Counted from the stretch's first letter, positions 45,701 through 54,855 are shown. The stretch: 64,000 bases of DNA from JALOLG01 sp963776935 (GCA_963776935.1 CAVZOP010000001.1:1-64000); one strand, 5' to 3'. Program-made: numbers and translations. The notes: generated by a model from the sequence alone, not told the origin.

Positions 45701-47305
45701 ATGACGACACCGCTCGCCGCGCCCGATCTCGACGCCGCCTCCGATGTCGTCGATCTCGCCGATCGCGCCGTGGGGACCGCGATCCGCCAGTTGACGTCGT
45801 CGGGCGGGCCGGACGTGCAGCAGGTGCTCGCCTACGACGTGGCCCACGCGGCATCCGCCGTCGCCACCGCCAGGGCCCTGCTCGACTACGGGACCAAGGG
45901 CGACGTCGAGGCCCGGATCACGTGCGCGTTCGTCGCCGACGTCGTGCACGACCTCGTCAGCAAGCTGATCGGACGCGAGCACCTGTGGGGAGTCGACCCG
46001 GCGTCGCTGTCCGGGGCGCACGACTTCGTCGCCACCTACCGGGATCCGGACTTCATCGGTTCCCTCGCCGACCAGGCCGGACCACGCCACCTGAGTGACG
46101 ACATGGAGATGGTGCAGGACACGTTCCGGTCGTTCGCCAACAACGTCGTGGCCCCGCACGCCGAGCACGTCCACCGCACCAACGGCGACGTCCCGGAGGA
46201 GATCATCTCCGGGCTGGGCGAGATCGGGGCGTTCGGTCTGAGCGTCCCTGCCGACTACGGCGGCTACAGCGAGGGCGGGGACGCCGAGTACATGGCGATG
46301 GTCGTGGCGACGGAGGAACTGAGCCGCGCCAGCCTCGGCATCGGCGGGTCGCTCATCACCCGCCCCGAGATCCTCACCCGCGCCCTGGTGAAGGGCGGCA
46401 CCGAAGCGCAGAAGCTCGAGTGGCTGCCGAAGCTGGCCACCGCCGAGGTGATGCCGGCCGTCGCCGTCACCGAGCCCGACTTCGGCAGCGACGTGGCCGG
46501 CATCAAGGTCACCGCCACGCCCGCCGACGGTCCCGCCGGTGAGCCCGGTTACGTGATCAACGGCGTCAAGACGTGGTGCACGCTCGGGGCGCGGGCAGAC
46601 GTCCTGGCCCTGCTCGCCCGCACCGACCCCGATCGTTCGGCCACCCACCGCGGCCTCAGCCTGTTCATCGTGCCCAAGCCCCGCGGCGACGGCCACGGAT
46701 TCGAGTTCAGCCAGGACGGCGGCGGACGCATGGAAGGGCGCCCGATCGACACGATCGGCTACCGCGGCATGCACTCGTACGAGATCGCGCTCGAGAACTG
46801 GTGGGTGCCGGCCGCCAACCTGATCGGCGAGAGCGACGGTCTGGGGCGCGGTTTCTACTTCCAGATGGAAGGCTTCGAGAACGGCCGCCTACAGACCGCC
46901 GCCCGCGCCGTCGGCGTCATGCAGGCCGCCTACGAACAGGCACTCGAGTACGCCCGCAATCGCTCGGTCTTCGGTTCGAACATCTACGAGTACCAACTCA
47001 CTCGCATGAAGCTCGGCCGCATGGCGGTGCTGATCCAGGCCGGGCGGCAGTTCGCCTACGCGGTGGCGACGATGATGGCCAAGCAGCAAGGTGCGACCGA
47101 GGCCAGCATGGTCAAGGCGTACGTGTGCAAGGCCGCCGAGTGGGTCACCCGCGAAGCGATGCAGATCCACGGTGGCTTCGGCTACGCCGAGGAGTACGCC
47201 GTCAGCCGCCTGTTCGTCGACGCTCGCGTGCTGTCGATCTTCGAGGGCGCCGACGAAGTCCTCTGCCTCCGGGTGATCTCCCGCCGGCTCGTGCCGGCCG
47301 ATTGA
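45701..47305 (+). CDS. acyl-CoA dehydrogenase, (2S)-methylsuccinyl-CoA dehydrogenase-like
   Basis: This 534-residue FAD enzyme has an N-terminal helical extension of about 110 residues. The core includes TEPDFGSDVAGIKVTATP, LQTAARAVGVMQAAYEQALE and the catalytic-Glu end SRLFVDARVLSIFEGADEV. These features, and the extension, are those of methylsuccinyl-CoA dehydrogenase in the ethylmalonyl-CoA pathway. Assignment is by remembered motifs only; other long acyl-CoA dehydrogenases are possible. It is divergent from LOG and convergent with the HAD gene. Confidence 0.85.
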   Translation: MTTPLAAPDLDAASDVVDLADRAVGTAIRQLTSSGGPDVQQVLAYDVAHAASAVATARALLDYGTKGDVEARITCAFVADVVHDLVSKLIGREHLWGVDPASLSGAHDFVATYRDPDFIGSLADQAGPRHLSDDMEMVQDTFRSFANNVVAPHAEHVHRTNGDVPEEIISGLGEIGAFGLSVPADYGGYSEGGDAEYMAMVVATEELSRASLGIGGSLITRPEILTRALVKGGTEAQKLEWLPKLATAEVMPAVAVTEPDFGSDVAGIKVTATPADGPAGEPGYVINGVKTWCTLGARADVLALLARTDPDRSATHRGLSLFIVPKPRGDGHGFEFSQDGGGRMEGRPIDTIGYRGMHSYEIALENWWVPAANLIGESDGLGRGFYFQMEGFENGRLQTAARAVGVMQAAYEQALEYARNRSVFGSNIYEYQLTRMKLGRMAVLIQAGRQFAYAVATMMAKQQGATEASMVKAYVCKAAEWVTREAMQIHGGFGYAEEYAVSRLFVDARVLSIFEGADEVLCLRVISRRLVPAD

Positions 47306-47313
47306 TCACCTCG

Positions 47314-48033
47314 CTACAACCATCCGGTCAGCAAGTCGCCGACGGATCGGATGCGGTCGCAATCGACCGTCGGGTGATCGTCGTACGGGTCGAGGAGGAT
47401 CGGGTGCAGGCCGGCCGCCCGTGACCCGCCGACATCCATCGTGACCGAGTCACCGACGTAGACGATCCGCTCCGGCGCGATGTCGGGGAACGACGGGAGG
47501 GCGTGCTCGAAGATGCGCGGGTCGGGCTTGGCGACGCCGACCACGTGACTGTCGACGATGCACCGCACCGTCGTGGCCGCGCCGGGGCCGACGTGACACA
47601 CCCCGCTGCGACGGAGCTCGGACTCGATCTGGCCGGAGGCGTTCGAGACGACACCCATCGGAACGCCGGAGTCGGCGAGCGCCGCCATCGCCTCGAGCGT
47701 TTCGGGGATCGGCCACCGCCAGAGAAACGCCGTGCGGGTGGCGCCGAGGACGACCGCGGCGTGCTCGCGTTCGTCGACGGCGACTCCGATCGACTCGACG
47801 TAGGCCAGGTTGTAGTCGTGCCAGTCGGCCTCACCCGCGATGACCCGCGACTTGTTGGCCATCGCGTAGTAGTGGGCGCGGCGGTGGACGTCGATCGACG
47901 GATCGCCGCCGAGTGGCGCCAGCAACGGTCCGAGCACGGTCGGGTCAGGAAGCACGAGCACGCCGCCCGCGTCGAAGATGACGGCGTCGAAACGAGCCCG
48001 ACCCGACGAGGAAGCGGACGCCGAGCCCGCCAT
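47314..48033 (-). CDS. HAD-superfamily hydrolase
   Basis: A 239-residue protein with all four HAD motifs: FDAGGVLVLPD (nucleophile Asp), VVSNASGQ, VAKPDPRIFEHAL (Lys) and VYVGDSVTMDVGG. The second acid of motif I is not an Asp (D-x-G), as in many HAD phosphatases of the YihX/YjjG kind. The N-terminus has a Ser-rich linker. The substrate is probably a small phosphate. Confidence 0.88.
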   Translation of the reverse strand: MAGSASASSSGRARFDAVIFDAGGVLVLPDPTVLGPLLAPLGGDPSIDVHRRAHYYAMANKSRVIAGEADWHDYNLAYVESIGVAVDEREHAAVVLGATRTAFLWRWPIPETLEAMAALADSGVPMGVVSNASGQIESELRRSGVCHVGPGAATTVRCIVDSHVVGVAKPDPRIFEHALPSFPDIAPERIVYVGDSVTMDVGGSRAAGLHPILLDPYDDHPTVDCDRIRSVGDLLTGWL

Positions 48034-48041
48034 TGCGACCG

Positions 48042-48797
48042 TCAGCCGCCGGGGGGCGTCAGTTCGGCCAGATTGATGTCGCAGGTCTCGAACAGGTCGA
48101 GGAACATCGACGGGTTGTCGGCGCCGCTGGCGGCGACCTCTTCCATGTCGAGGTTGTCGACCAGGCAGTTCGCCTGATCCTCGCTCATGCCCATCGCCGT
48201 GAACTGTCGCAGCAGCTCGTCGCGGATCGTGCCCTCACCCGTGAGGGTGTCGCCGTCGTCCGAGTCGGCGCCGGTGTCATCGGTGGCGTCGCCGTCGTCG
48301 GTGACGTCGTCGTCCGCGATGCCGCACTCGCGCTCGTTGTAGGCCTCGATGCGCTCGCTCGCGGCCTCGGCCTCGGGGTCTTCGAAGACGGCCTGGTCGA
48401 CGTCGAGGATGTTGAAGTCGGCGTCCTTCAGCGCGTCGAAGATCACCTTGCTGCGTTCGACGGTGAGCTCGATGTCGGCCTTGACCTCTTCGGGTGCCGA
48501 ATCGGCGGCGTCTTCGACGAGATCGATCATGCTCTGGTACGCGTTCTCCAGCGCTTCCGGATCAGTGAAGTCGACGCCTTCGAGCAGGTCGTCCTCGGCC
48601 TCGACACTGCGGGCCAGATCGCACCACTCGCTGTCGTTGCCACCGGAGTCGCCCCCGTCGCCGGCGTCGCCCGAATCGGCGTCGTCGATCGACGCGTCGG
48701 ACTCGGCGCCCGCATCGTCGGCAACGTCATCGTCGCCGCCGCACGCCCCGCCCACGAGTGCGAGTGCAGCAACCATCACCAATGCTCGTCTCTTCAC
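48042..48797 (-). CDS. acidic lipoprotein
   Basis: GTG 48797 starts VKRRALVMVAALALVGGACG, a lipoprotein signal with Cys near residue 20. The mature protein is very acidic: long Asp/Gly/Ser stretches flank a helical domain (WCDLARSVEAEDDLLEG). It should be anchored in the membrane outer leaflet. A 10-bp hairpin lies 21 nt upstream. The function is unknown; the asp-rich linkers could bind cations. Confidence 0.78.
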   Translation of the reverse strand: MKRRALVMVAALALVGGACGGDDDVADDAGAESDASIDDADSGDAGDGGDSGGNDSEWCDLARSVEAEDDLLEGVDFTDPEALENAYQSMIDLVEDAADSAPEEVKADIELTVERSKVIFDALKDADFNILDVDQAVFEDPEAEAASERIEAYNERECGIADDDVTDDGDATDDTGADSDDGDTLTGEGTIRDELLRQFTAMGMSEDQANCLVDNLDMEEVAASGADNPSMFLDLFETCDINLAELTPPGG

Positions 48798-48817
48798 TGT
48801 CCACCGTTCCTGTTCAC

Positions 48818-48842
48818 GCTGCGACGCACAGCGCGTCGCAGC
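48818..48842. terminator. perfect 10-bp hairpin between two leftward genes
   Basis: GCTGCGACGC pairs exactly with 48833-48842 around the loop ACAGC. It lies 60 nt beyond the dienelactone hydrolase stop and 21 nt ahead of the lipoprotein start, so terminator or 5' leader element are both possible. Confidence 0.5.
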
Positions 48843-48902
48843 GAGCACTGTACCGAGTCATTTGCCGACGCCGACGTCATAAACCGACGCCGGGCGTGGC
48901 GC

Positions 48903-49586
48903 TCACAGCACGCTACGGAACAATTCGACGGTCCGGCTGAACGCCTCCGCCGAGTGCTCGGCGTCGTAGACCTCCGGCCGGGTGTCGTTGAAGAACGCGT
49001 GATGGCAGCCCGAATGGATGTGCAGCGTGGCGTCCTTGCCCAGCTCGCGCAGCTGCGACTCGAGCGCTCGCGTCGGCTCCGGGCCGGCGAACTCGTCGAG
49101 CTCGGCGTACTCGCCGACCACCTTGGCGTCCAATGCCGACCAGTCGGGCTGCGCCGTCGGCCACGGGATCACGCCGTAATACGGCGCCGTCGCCTTGACG
49201 GCGTCCGGTCGATGGCAGGCGAGCACGAGGGCGAGCCCGCCTCCCATGCAGTACCCCACGGTGCCGACTGCGTCGCGACCGGTGCGTTCGAGGAGAAGGT
49301 CGACGGCGCCCGAGAGATCCTTCGCGGCCCGCTCGAGGTTGAGCGCCATCATCAGCTTGCCGGCACCGTCGGGCTCGGTCGTCGACTCACCCCGGTACAG
49401 GTCGGGCGCGAGCGCCGTGATCCCGGCGGCCGCGAACCGGTCGGCGACATCGATGATGTGTGGCACCAGGCCCCACCACTCCTGGATGACGACCACGCCC
49501 GGAGCCGCCCCATCGTCCCCGTCGGCGACGGCCAGGTAGCCCTCGCACGTGCCCCCGTTGCTGGCGAACGAAACCATGTCACCCAT
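48903..49586 (-). CDS. dienelactone hydrolase family protein
   Basis: A 227-residue alpha/beta hydrolase. The cysteine nucleophile is in GTVGYCMGGGLALVL, the acid region in DLYRGESTTEPD and the histidine in HSGCHHAFFNDTRPE. The start MGDMVSFASNGGTCEGYLAV fits family length. It would open a lactone or ester. Upstream in-frame sequence is a 15-bp tandem repeat and is not counted as coding. Confidence 0.88.
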   Translation of the reverse strand: MGDMVSFASNGGTCEGYLAVADGDDGAAPGVVVIQEWWGLVPHIIDVADRFAAAGITALAPDLYRGESTTEPDGAGKLMMALNLERAAKDLSGAVDLLLERTGRDAVGTVGYCMGGGLALVLACHRPDAVKATAPYYGVIPWPTAQPDWSALDAKVVGEYAELDEFAGPEPTRALESQLRELGKDATLHIHSGCHHAFFNDTRPEVYDAEHSAEAFSRTVELFRSVL

Positions 49587-49610
49587 TTGGCCCACCCCAT
49601 CTCCCTCACT

Positions 49611-49655
49611 CTGCGGCCACTCACACTGCGGCCACTCACTCTGCGGCCATTCACC
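49611..49655. repeat. three tandem 15-bp repeats
   Basis: CTGCGGCCACTCACA occurs at 49611, 49626 and 49641 with one or two changes. The array lies between the dienelactone hydrolase start and the aminotransferase start, that is, in a divergent promoter region. Confidence 0.75.
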
Positions 49656-49735
49656 CCGCGCAACGTAGACCGCTCGTTGTACGGGAACAAAGACGGGTCT
49701 GTCCACCCCTCCATGTAGCGAATACCATCGCCAGC

Positions 49736-51115
49736 ATGACCCTCGATGTGACGCAGCCCGACACGACCGTGCCTCCCGATACGACCGTGCCTCCCGATAC
49801 GTCGATGTCCCCGTACCTCGCCACCGCGTACGAGAACGACCGTGCCCACGTCTTCCACTCGTGGTCGGCGCAAGGCGCCATCAACCCGGTGGTGATCGCC
49901 GGCGCCTCCGGCGCCCGGATGTGGGACGACCACGGCAACAGCTGGCTCGACTTCTCGAGCCAGATGGTCAACGTCAACATCGGGCATCAGCACCCCCGCA
50001 TGGTCGCCGCCATCAAGGAGCAGGCCGACCGGCTCTGCACGATCGGGCCGCCGATGGCCAACGACATGCGCAGCGAGGCTGCCCGGCTGATCACCGAGTT
50101 GGCTCCCGGCGACCTGAACATGGTGTTCTTCACCAACGGCGGCGCCGAGGCGATCGAGAACGCCACGCGCATGGCCCGCCTCCACACCGATCGCCACAAG
50201 GTGCTGTCGACGTACAAGAGCTACCACGGCGCCACCGCCGGCGCGATCTCGCTCACGGGCGAGGGGCGGCGCTGGGACAGCGAGCCCGGCGTCCCGGGCG
50301 CGGTGAAGTTCTGGGGCCCGTACCCCTACCGGTCGGCGTTCAACGCCACGTCACACGCCGAGGAGTGCGAGCGGGCGCTGGCCCACCTGCGCGCCACCGT
50401 GCTGGCCGAGGGTCCGCAACACGTCGCGGCGATCCTGCTCGAGACCGTCGTCGGCACCAACGGGATCCTCGTGCCGCCCGACGGCTACCTGCAGGGCGTG
50501 CGCGAGCTGTGCGACGAGCACGGGATCGTGATGATCTGCGACGAGGTGATGGCGGGGTTCGGCCGCTGCGGCGAGTGGTTCGCGTTCGACCACTGGGACG
50601 TCACGCCCGACCTCGTCGCCTTCGCCAAGGGCGTCAACTCCGGTTACGTGCCGCTCGGCGGGGTGATCATCAAGCAGTCGATCGCCGACACGTTCCGCGA
50701 GCGCGTCTACCAGGGTGGGCTCACCTACTCGGGGCACCCGCTGGCGTGCGCCAGCGCCGTCGCCAGCATCAACATCTACAAGGACGAGGGCATCGTCGAG
50801 CACGCCCGCCATCTCGGCGCCGACATCATCGGCCCCACCCTCGAGGGCTTCGCGGCTCGCCATCCGAGCGTCGGCGACGTGCGCGGCCTCGGCGTGTTCT
50901 GGGCGATCGAGCTCGTCGCCGACCGCACGACGAAGGCGCCGCTCGACGCCGCCGCGATGGGCAAGGTCATCGCCGCCTGCAAGGACCGCGGTGTCTGGCC
51001 GTTCGCGCCCGCCAACCGCATCCACGTCGTCCCGCCGCTGACGATCAGCGACGACGAACTGCGAGAGGGCCTCGCCGTCATCGACGAGGCCCTCACAGTG
51101 GCCGACAACCTCTAA
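49736..51115 (+). CDS. class III aminotransferase (beta-alanine/3-aminoisobutyrate type)
   Basis: A 459-residue PLP enzyme. Visible are FFTNGGAEAIENATRMARLH, the DEVMAGFGRCGEWFAFDHWD cofactor region and the PLP lysine in LVAFAKGVNSGYVPLGG. The first 22 residues carry an 18-bp tandem duplication (TVPPDTTVPPDT). Beside dihydropyrimidinase, ureidopropionase and semialdehyde dehydrogenase genes, the likely job is converting beta-alanine or 3-aminoisobutyrate to the semialdehyde. It is convergent with the ABC operon. Confidence 0.85.
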   Translation: MTLDVTQPDTTVPPDTTVPPDTSMSPYLATAYENDRAHVFHSWSAQGAINPVVIAGASGARMWDDHGNSWLDFSSQMVNVNIGHQHPRMVAAIKEQADRLCTIGPPMANDMRSEAARLITELAPGDLNMVFFTNGGAEAIENATRMARLHTDRHKVLSTYKSYHGATAGAISLTGEGRRWDSEPGVPGAVKFWGPYPYRSAFNATSHAEECERALAHLRATVLAEGPQHVAAILLETVVGTNGILVPPDGYLQGVRELCDEHGIVMICDEVMAGFGRCGEWFAFDHWDVTPDLVAFAKGVNSGYVPLGGVIIKQSIADTFRERVYQGGLTYSGHPLACASAVASINIYKDEGIVEHARHLGADIIGPTLEGFAARHPSVGDVRGLGVFWAIELVADRTTKAPLDAAAMGKVIAACKDRGVWPFAPANRIHVVPPLTISDDELREGLAVIDEALTVADNL

Positions 51116-51116
51116 T

Positions 51117-51168
51117 CCCCCGTTCTGTCTGCCTCAGATTCAGCGGATGCTCATCTGAGGCAGACAGT
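51117..51168. repeat. dispersed palindromic terminator, copy 3
   Basis: Same loop and inner stem as copy 2, with two changes in the outer right arm; a T-run (GGGTTTTT) follows on the plus strand. It starts 2 nt after the aminotransferase stop and ends 19 nt before the convergent ABC operon stop. Confidence 0.88.
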
Positions 51169-51186
51169 TCGGGTTTTTCGGTGGGG

Positions 51187-52410
51187 TTAGGCGCCGCCCT
51201 CTTCGAGGGTGACCTCCATCGGTTCGAAGGCCGAGCCGGTGGTGTCGACGCCCTTGGCCGCGAGCATCGCCAACGCCTCGGTGATGATGTCGTTGGTGAA
51301 CGCTCCGTCGGTGGGTGGGGCGGTGAGCACCGTTGCGCCTTCGAGGTTGGCGGTGTTCTGGGCGATCTCGACGGTGCGGTCCCAGGCGGCCTGGTCGATG
51401 AAGCCGATGCCGTCGGGGGCGGGCCAGATGAGCTTGTTGATCTCGTTCATCTGCCACAGCTGGTGGCTGTTGCCGAGCTGCGAGCCGGCGGCGACCACGA
51501 TGTCGCGGCACTCCTCGGGGCTGACCCGGCAGTACGACCAACCCTCGATCGACGCGGCGACGAACGCCACGGCCGTCTCGCGGTAGGCCGGATCGGACGC
51601 CAGCCTGGCCGCATCGGCCCAGATCGCGTCCTGGAGCATGCCGACACCGACGTCCTCGTAGGAGATCACGTTGAAGTCCTCCGGCGTGTACAGCTCACCG
51701 GTGTCGGGGTTCACGGCCTCCAGCACCTGGGCGTACTCGTTGTAGGTCATCGCCTCGGCGGCATCGATGTCACCCGCCAGCAGCCCGAGCATGTCGAACT
51801 GCTGCTGCACGAGCTCGACGTCGGATGCCGGGTCGAGGCCGGCCTCGGTGAGGGCGGCGAAGATCTCGTACTCGTTGCCGAAGCCCCAGTTGCCGATCTT
51901 CTTGCCGGCGAAGTCCTCGGGCGAGGTGATGCCGGCGTCCTTGAACGACACCTGCAGCGTGCCCGAGCGCTGGAAGATCTGGGCGATGTTGACGATGTCG
52001 GCCCCGGCCTCGCGGGTCTGCAGCGCCTTGGGCACCCAGGCGATCGCGAAGTCGGCCGCGCCGTCGGCGAGTTGCTGCTGCGGGACGATGTCGACGCCGC
52101 CTTCGAGGATCTCGACCTCGAGGCAGTGGTTCCGGTAGAACTCCTGGTCGACGGCGGCGAAGTAGCCGGCGAACTGAGCCTGCACGAACCACTGCAATTG
52201 CAGCTTGACGGGTGTCGGGGTGCCGCACGGTTCGCGGCCCTCGGGCTCGGTGGCTCCAGGGGCCGCGGTGCCGTCGTCGGCCGGAGCCTCCGACACCGAT
52301 GCCGCGTCCTCGTCGTCGTCGCCGCACGCAACGGCGACCAGCGACAGCGCGAGCACGCTCGCGGTCGCCGCCTTCCACTGACGCCTTTTCAGGTGGCGAT
52401 GTCGCTTCAT
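51187..52410 (-). CDS. ABC transporter substrate-binding lipoprotein (NMT1/THI5-like)
   Basis: A 407-residue protein starting MKRHRHLKRRQWKAATASV, with lipobox LVAVACGD. The mature part has PVKLQLQWFVQAQFAGYFAA and LQTREAGADIVNIAQIFQRSG, typical of the SsuA/NMT1 family whose members bind pyrimidine precursors, sulfonates or related compounds. Gene context with pyrimidine catabolism suggests a uracil, dihydrouracil or ureido ligand. The stop is 19 nt past terminator copy 3. Confidence 0.85.
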   Translation of the reverse strand: MKRHRHLKRRQWKAATASVLALSLVAVACGDDDEDAASVSEAPADDGTAAPGATEPEGREPCGTPTPVKLQLQWFVQAQFAGYFAAVDQEFYRNHCLEVEILEGGVDIVPQQQLADGAADFAIAWVPKALQTREAGADIVNIAQIFQRSGTLQVSFKDAGITSPEDFAGKKIGNWGFGNEYEIFAALTEAGLDPASDVELVQQQFDMLGLLAGDIDAAEAMTYNEYAQVLEAVNPDTGELYTPEDFNVISYEDVGVGMLQDAIWADAARLASDPAYRETAVAFVAASIEGWSYCRVSPEECRDIVVAAGSQLGNSHQLWQMNEINKLIWPAPDGIGFIDQAAWDRTVEIAQNTANLEGATVLTAPPTDGAFTNDIITEALAMLAAKGVDTTGSAFEPMEVTLEEGGA

Positions 52411-53192
52411 GTGATTGCTCCCCCGGGGCCGAGGCCCCTGTTGTGTGTGGTGATGCTCTCCAAGCAGATGGAGATCAGGTAGAACACCAGCCCGAGCAGG
52501 CAGGCGCCGAGCACGTAGGCCCAGGCGACGGCGTTCCTCGATGCGGCGATGTTCGAGACGATGCGGGATCCGAGCCCGTTCTGCGAACCCCCGAAGTACT
52601 CGGCCACGAACGCCGTGATGACGGCGGCCGGAGCGGCGATCTTGAGCGCCGTGAAGAGATACGGCACGGCGTTGGGCACGCGGGCCTTGACCAACACCTC
52701 GGTCGGGCTGGCGGCGTACGACCGCAGCAGTTCGAGGTGGGTGGGGCTCACCTGGCGCAGCCCTCTGGCGACGTTGACGAGCACGATGAAGTAGACGACG
52801 ACCGTCACCATCAGGCGGCGCGGCACCTCCGACGTGATCGAGAACATGTTGTTGAACACGGCCACGAGCACGAAGATCGGCACCGCGTTGAGGGCGATCG
52901 CCAGTGGTGTGAGCAGTTCGTTGAGCAGGTTGAACCGCATCAGCAGGAACGACATCGCGATGCCGAGCAATGTCCCGGCGACGAGCCCGACCAAGGCGTT
53001 GGCGCCCGACACCATCGTCGCGTCCCAGATGAGCTCGAAGTTGGACGTGAACTGCTCCCAGATCGCCGACGGTGGCGGCAGGAAGTACGGCTTGAGATCG
53101 AACACCTCGACGGCGGCCTCCCAGAGCGCGAGAAACGCGACGCCGAAGACGAGCGGCGGCCAGACGGCGCGGACGACCCGGCCGACGTTCAT
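52407..53192 (-). CDS. ABC transporter permease (SsuC/TauC-like) 1
   Basis: A 261-residue protein with six membrane helices. The EAA-type loop LLRSYAASPTEVLVKARVPN contacts the ATPase. It overlaps the substrate-binding protein and ATPase genes by 4 nt each, so stoichiometric expression is expected. It forms the importer with the second permease at 53986. Confidence 0.88.
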   Translation of the reverse strand: MNVGRVVRAVWPPLVFGVAFLALWEAAVEVFDLKPYFLPPPSAIWEQFTSNFELIWDATMVSGANALVGLVAGTLLGIAMSFLLMRFNLLNELLTPLAIALNAVPIFVLVAVFNNMFSITSEVPRRLMVTVVVYFIVLVNVARGLRQVSPTHLELLRSYAASPTEVLVKARVPNAVPYLFTALKIAAPAAVITAFVAEYFGGSQNGLGSRIVSNIAASRNAVAWAYVLGACLLGLVFYLISICLESITTHNRGLGPGGAIT

Positions 53193-53989
53193 CGGTCCTC
53201 GACCGCCTGTGGAATGCGTGCGGGCCCGTGGGCGCGCAGCGCCTCACGCACCTCGGTGATCTTCTTGAAGAACTCACCGTCCTCGCGCGTGTTGTCGTCG
53301 CGCCCAACACCGAGGTCGACCGTCACGACATCGGTGATGCGACCGGGCCGGGGCGACATCACGACGACGCGATTCGAGAGGTACACGGCCTCGGGGATCG
53401 AGTGGGTCACGAAGACCACCGACGTCCCGGTCTCGGCACAGATCCGCAGCAGCTCGGCTTGCATGTGCTCGCGCGTCATCTCGTCGAGCGCTCCGAACGG
53501 CTCGTCCATCAACAGCAGCGGCGGATGGGCGGCGAGTGCGCGTGCGATCGCGACGCGCTGCTGCATCCCACCCGACAGCTGCCACGGGCGGTGATTTGCG
53601 AACTCCCCCAGCTTCACCAGATCGAGCATCTCGCGCGCCCGGTCGGTGCGCCTCTTCTTGTCCCACCCCTTGAGCTCGAGCGGGAGCTCGATGTTCTTGG
53701 TGACGCTGCGCCAGTCGAACAGGCCGGCCTGCTGGAACGCCATCCCGTATTCCTGGTCGACCCGCGCCTGGTGCGCGTCCTTGCCGTTGACGACGACCGA
53801 TCCGGTGGTCGGCGCGATCAGATCGGCGATCAGCCGGAGCAGCGTCGACTTGCCGCAGCCGGATGGTCCGATCAGCGACACGAACTCGGCCGGCTCGACG
53901 GTGAGGTCGATGTCGACGAGTGCGTCGACCTGGTTCGGCCGGCCCTGGTTGAAGACCTTGCTCACGCCCTGCACGACGACCGCGCTCAC
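53189..53989 (-). CDS. ABC transporter ATPase (SsuB/TauB-like)
   Basis: A 266-residue protein with Walker A LIGPSGCGKSTLLRLIADL, signature LSGGMQQRVAIARAL, Walker B LLLMDEPFGALDEMTREHM and switch His in VVFVTHSIPEAVYL. It energises the two permeases. Start and stop overlap those of the adjacent permease genes. Confidence 0.92.
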   Translation of the reverse strand: MSAVVVQGVSKVFNQGRPNQVDALVDIDLTVEPAEFVSLIGPSGCGKSTLLRLIADLIAPTTGSVVVNGKDAHQARVDQEYGMAFQQAGLFDWRSVTKNIELPLELKGWDKKRRTDRAREMLDLVKLGEFANHRPWQLSGGMQQRVAIARALAAHPPLLLMDEPFGALDEMTREHMQAELLRICAETGTSVVFVTHSIPEAVYLSNRVVVMSPRPGRITDVVTVDLGVGRDDNTREDGEFFKKITEVREALRAHGPARIPQAVEDR

Positions 53990-54855
53990 GCCAGCGCCTC
54001 CCCGATCCGTTCCTTCGGACGGTTGCGCATCAAGAAGTGGTCGATCAGCGCGACGAGCCCGGCCATCACCAGCCCGAGCGCGGCGGCTCCGAACACCGCC
54101 GTGAACACCTTGGCGGGATCGGACGTCGCCTCACGCGCGTACTCGATGATCAGCCGCCCGACGCCGCCCCGCAATCCGGTCGAGATCTCGGCGACGACCA
54201 CGCCGACCACCGACGCGGTGGCGGCCAGCTTGAGCGCCGGCACGATGAACGGAACGGCGGCAGGGAACCGCAGTTTGAACAGCGACTGACGGAACGTGGC
54301 GGCGTAGCTGTCCATCAGCTCCATCGACGCGGCCGGCGCTGACTTGAGCCCGCGCAGCGCGCCCACCGCGACCGGGAAGAAGGCGAGAAACGCGCCGATC
54401 ACGGAGGCCGACAGCCACCGCGGCCACACCCAGTCGCCGACCTGCACCCGGCCACCCCAGCTCACGACGAGCGGCGCCAAGGCGATCAGCGGCACCGTCT
54501 GCGACACGACGAGGTACGGCAGCAGGCCGCGTTCGACGACCCGGAACCGCGCCATCAGCACCGCCAGCGCCAGACCGACCGCGACTCCCAGGGCGAACCC
54601 GAACACGGCGAGCCGGAACGAGAACCAGGCGCCCGCCAGCACGACCCGCCAGATGTCCCGGTCAGACCCGCGGCGGTCGGGCTCGGTGTAGCGCGAGAGC
54701 ATGTCCCACACGTGGGGCATCGCGGTGTCGTTGGCGCGGGGCAGGATCGTCCATCCGATCAGCCGGCCGCCGTCATCCGGCCCGAGCTGCTTGTACACCT
54801 CCCACAGCGCCGCTGCCATCAGCAGCGCCGCGACGAACAGGACGGCGCGCCTCAC
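53986..54855 (-). CDS. ABC transporter permease (SsuC/TauC-like) 2
   Basis: About 289 residues from GTG 54855, six helices, with LMDSYAATFRQSLFKLRFPA as the ATPase-contact loop. Two different permeases suggest a heterodimeric channel. The GTG overlaps the stop of the oxidoreductase gene, linking uptake to the catabolic enzymes. Confidence 0.88.
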   Translation of the reverse strand: MRRAVLFVAALLMAAALWEVYKQLGPDDGGRLIGWTILPRANDTAMPHVWDMLSRYTEPDRRGSDRDIWRVVLAGAWFSFRLAVFGFALGVAVGLALAVLMARFRVVERGLLPYLVVSQTVPLIALAPLVVSWGGRVQVGDWVWPRWLSASVIGAFLAFFPVAVGALRGLKSAPAASMELMDSYAATFRQSLFKLRFPAAVPFIVPALKLAATASVVGVVVAEISTGLRGGVGRLIIEYAREATSDPAKVFTAVFGAAALGLVMAGLVALIDHFLMRNRPKERIGEALA

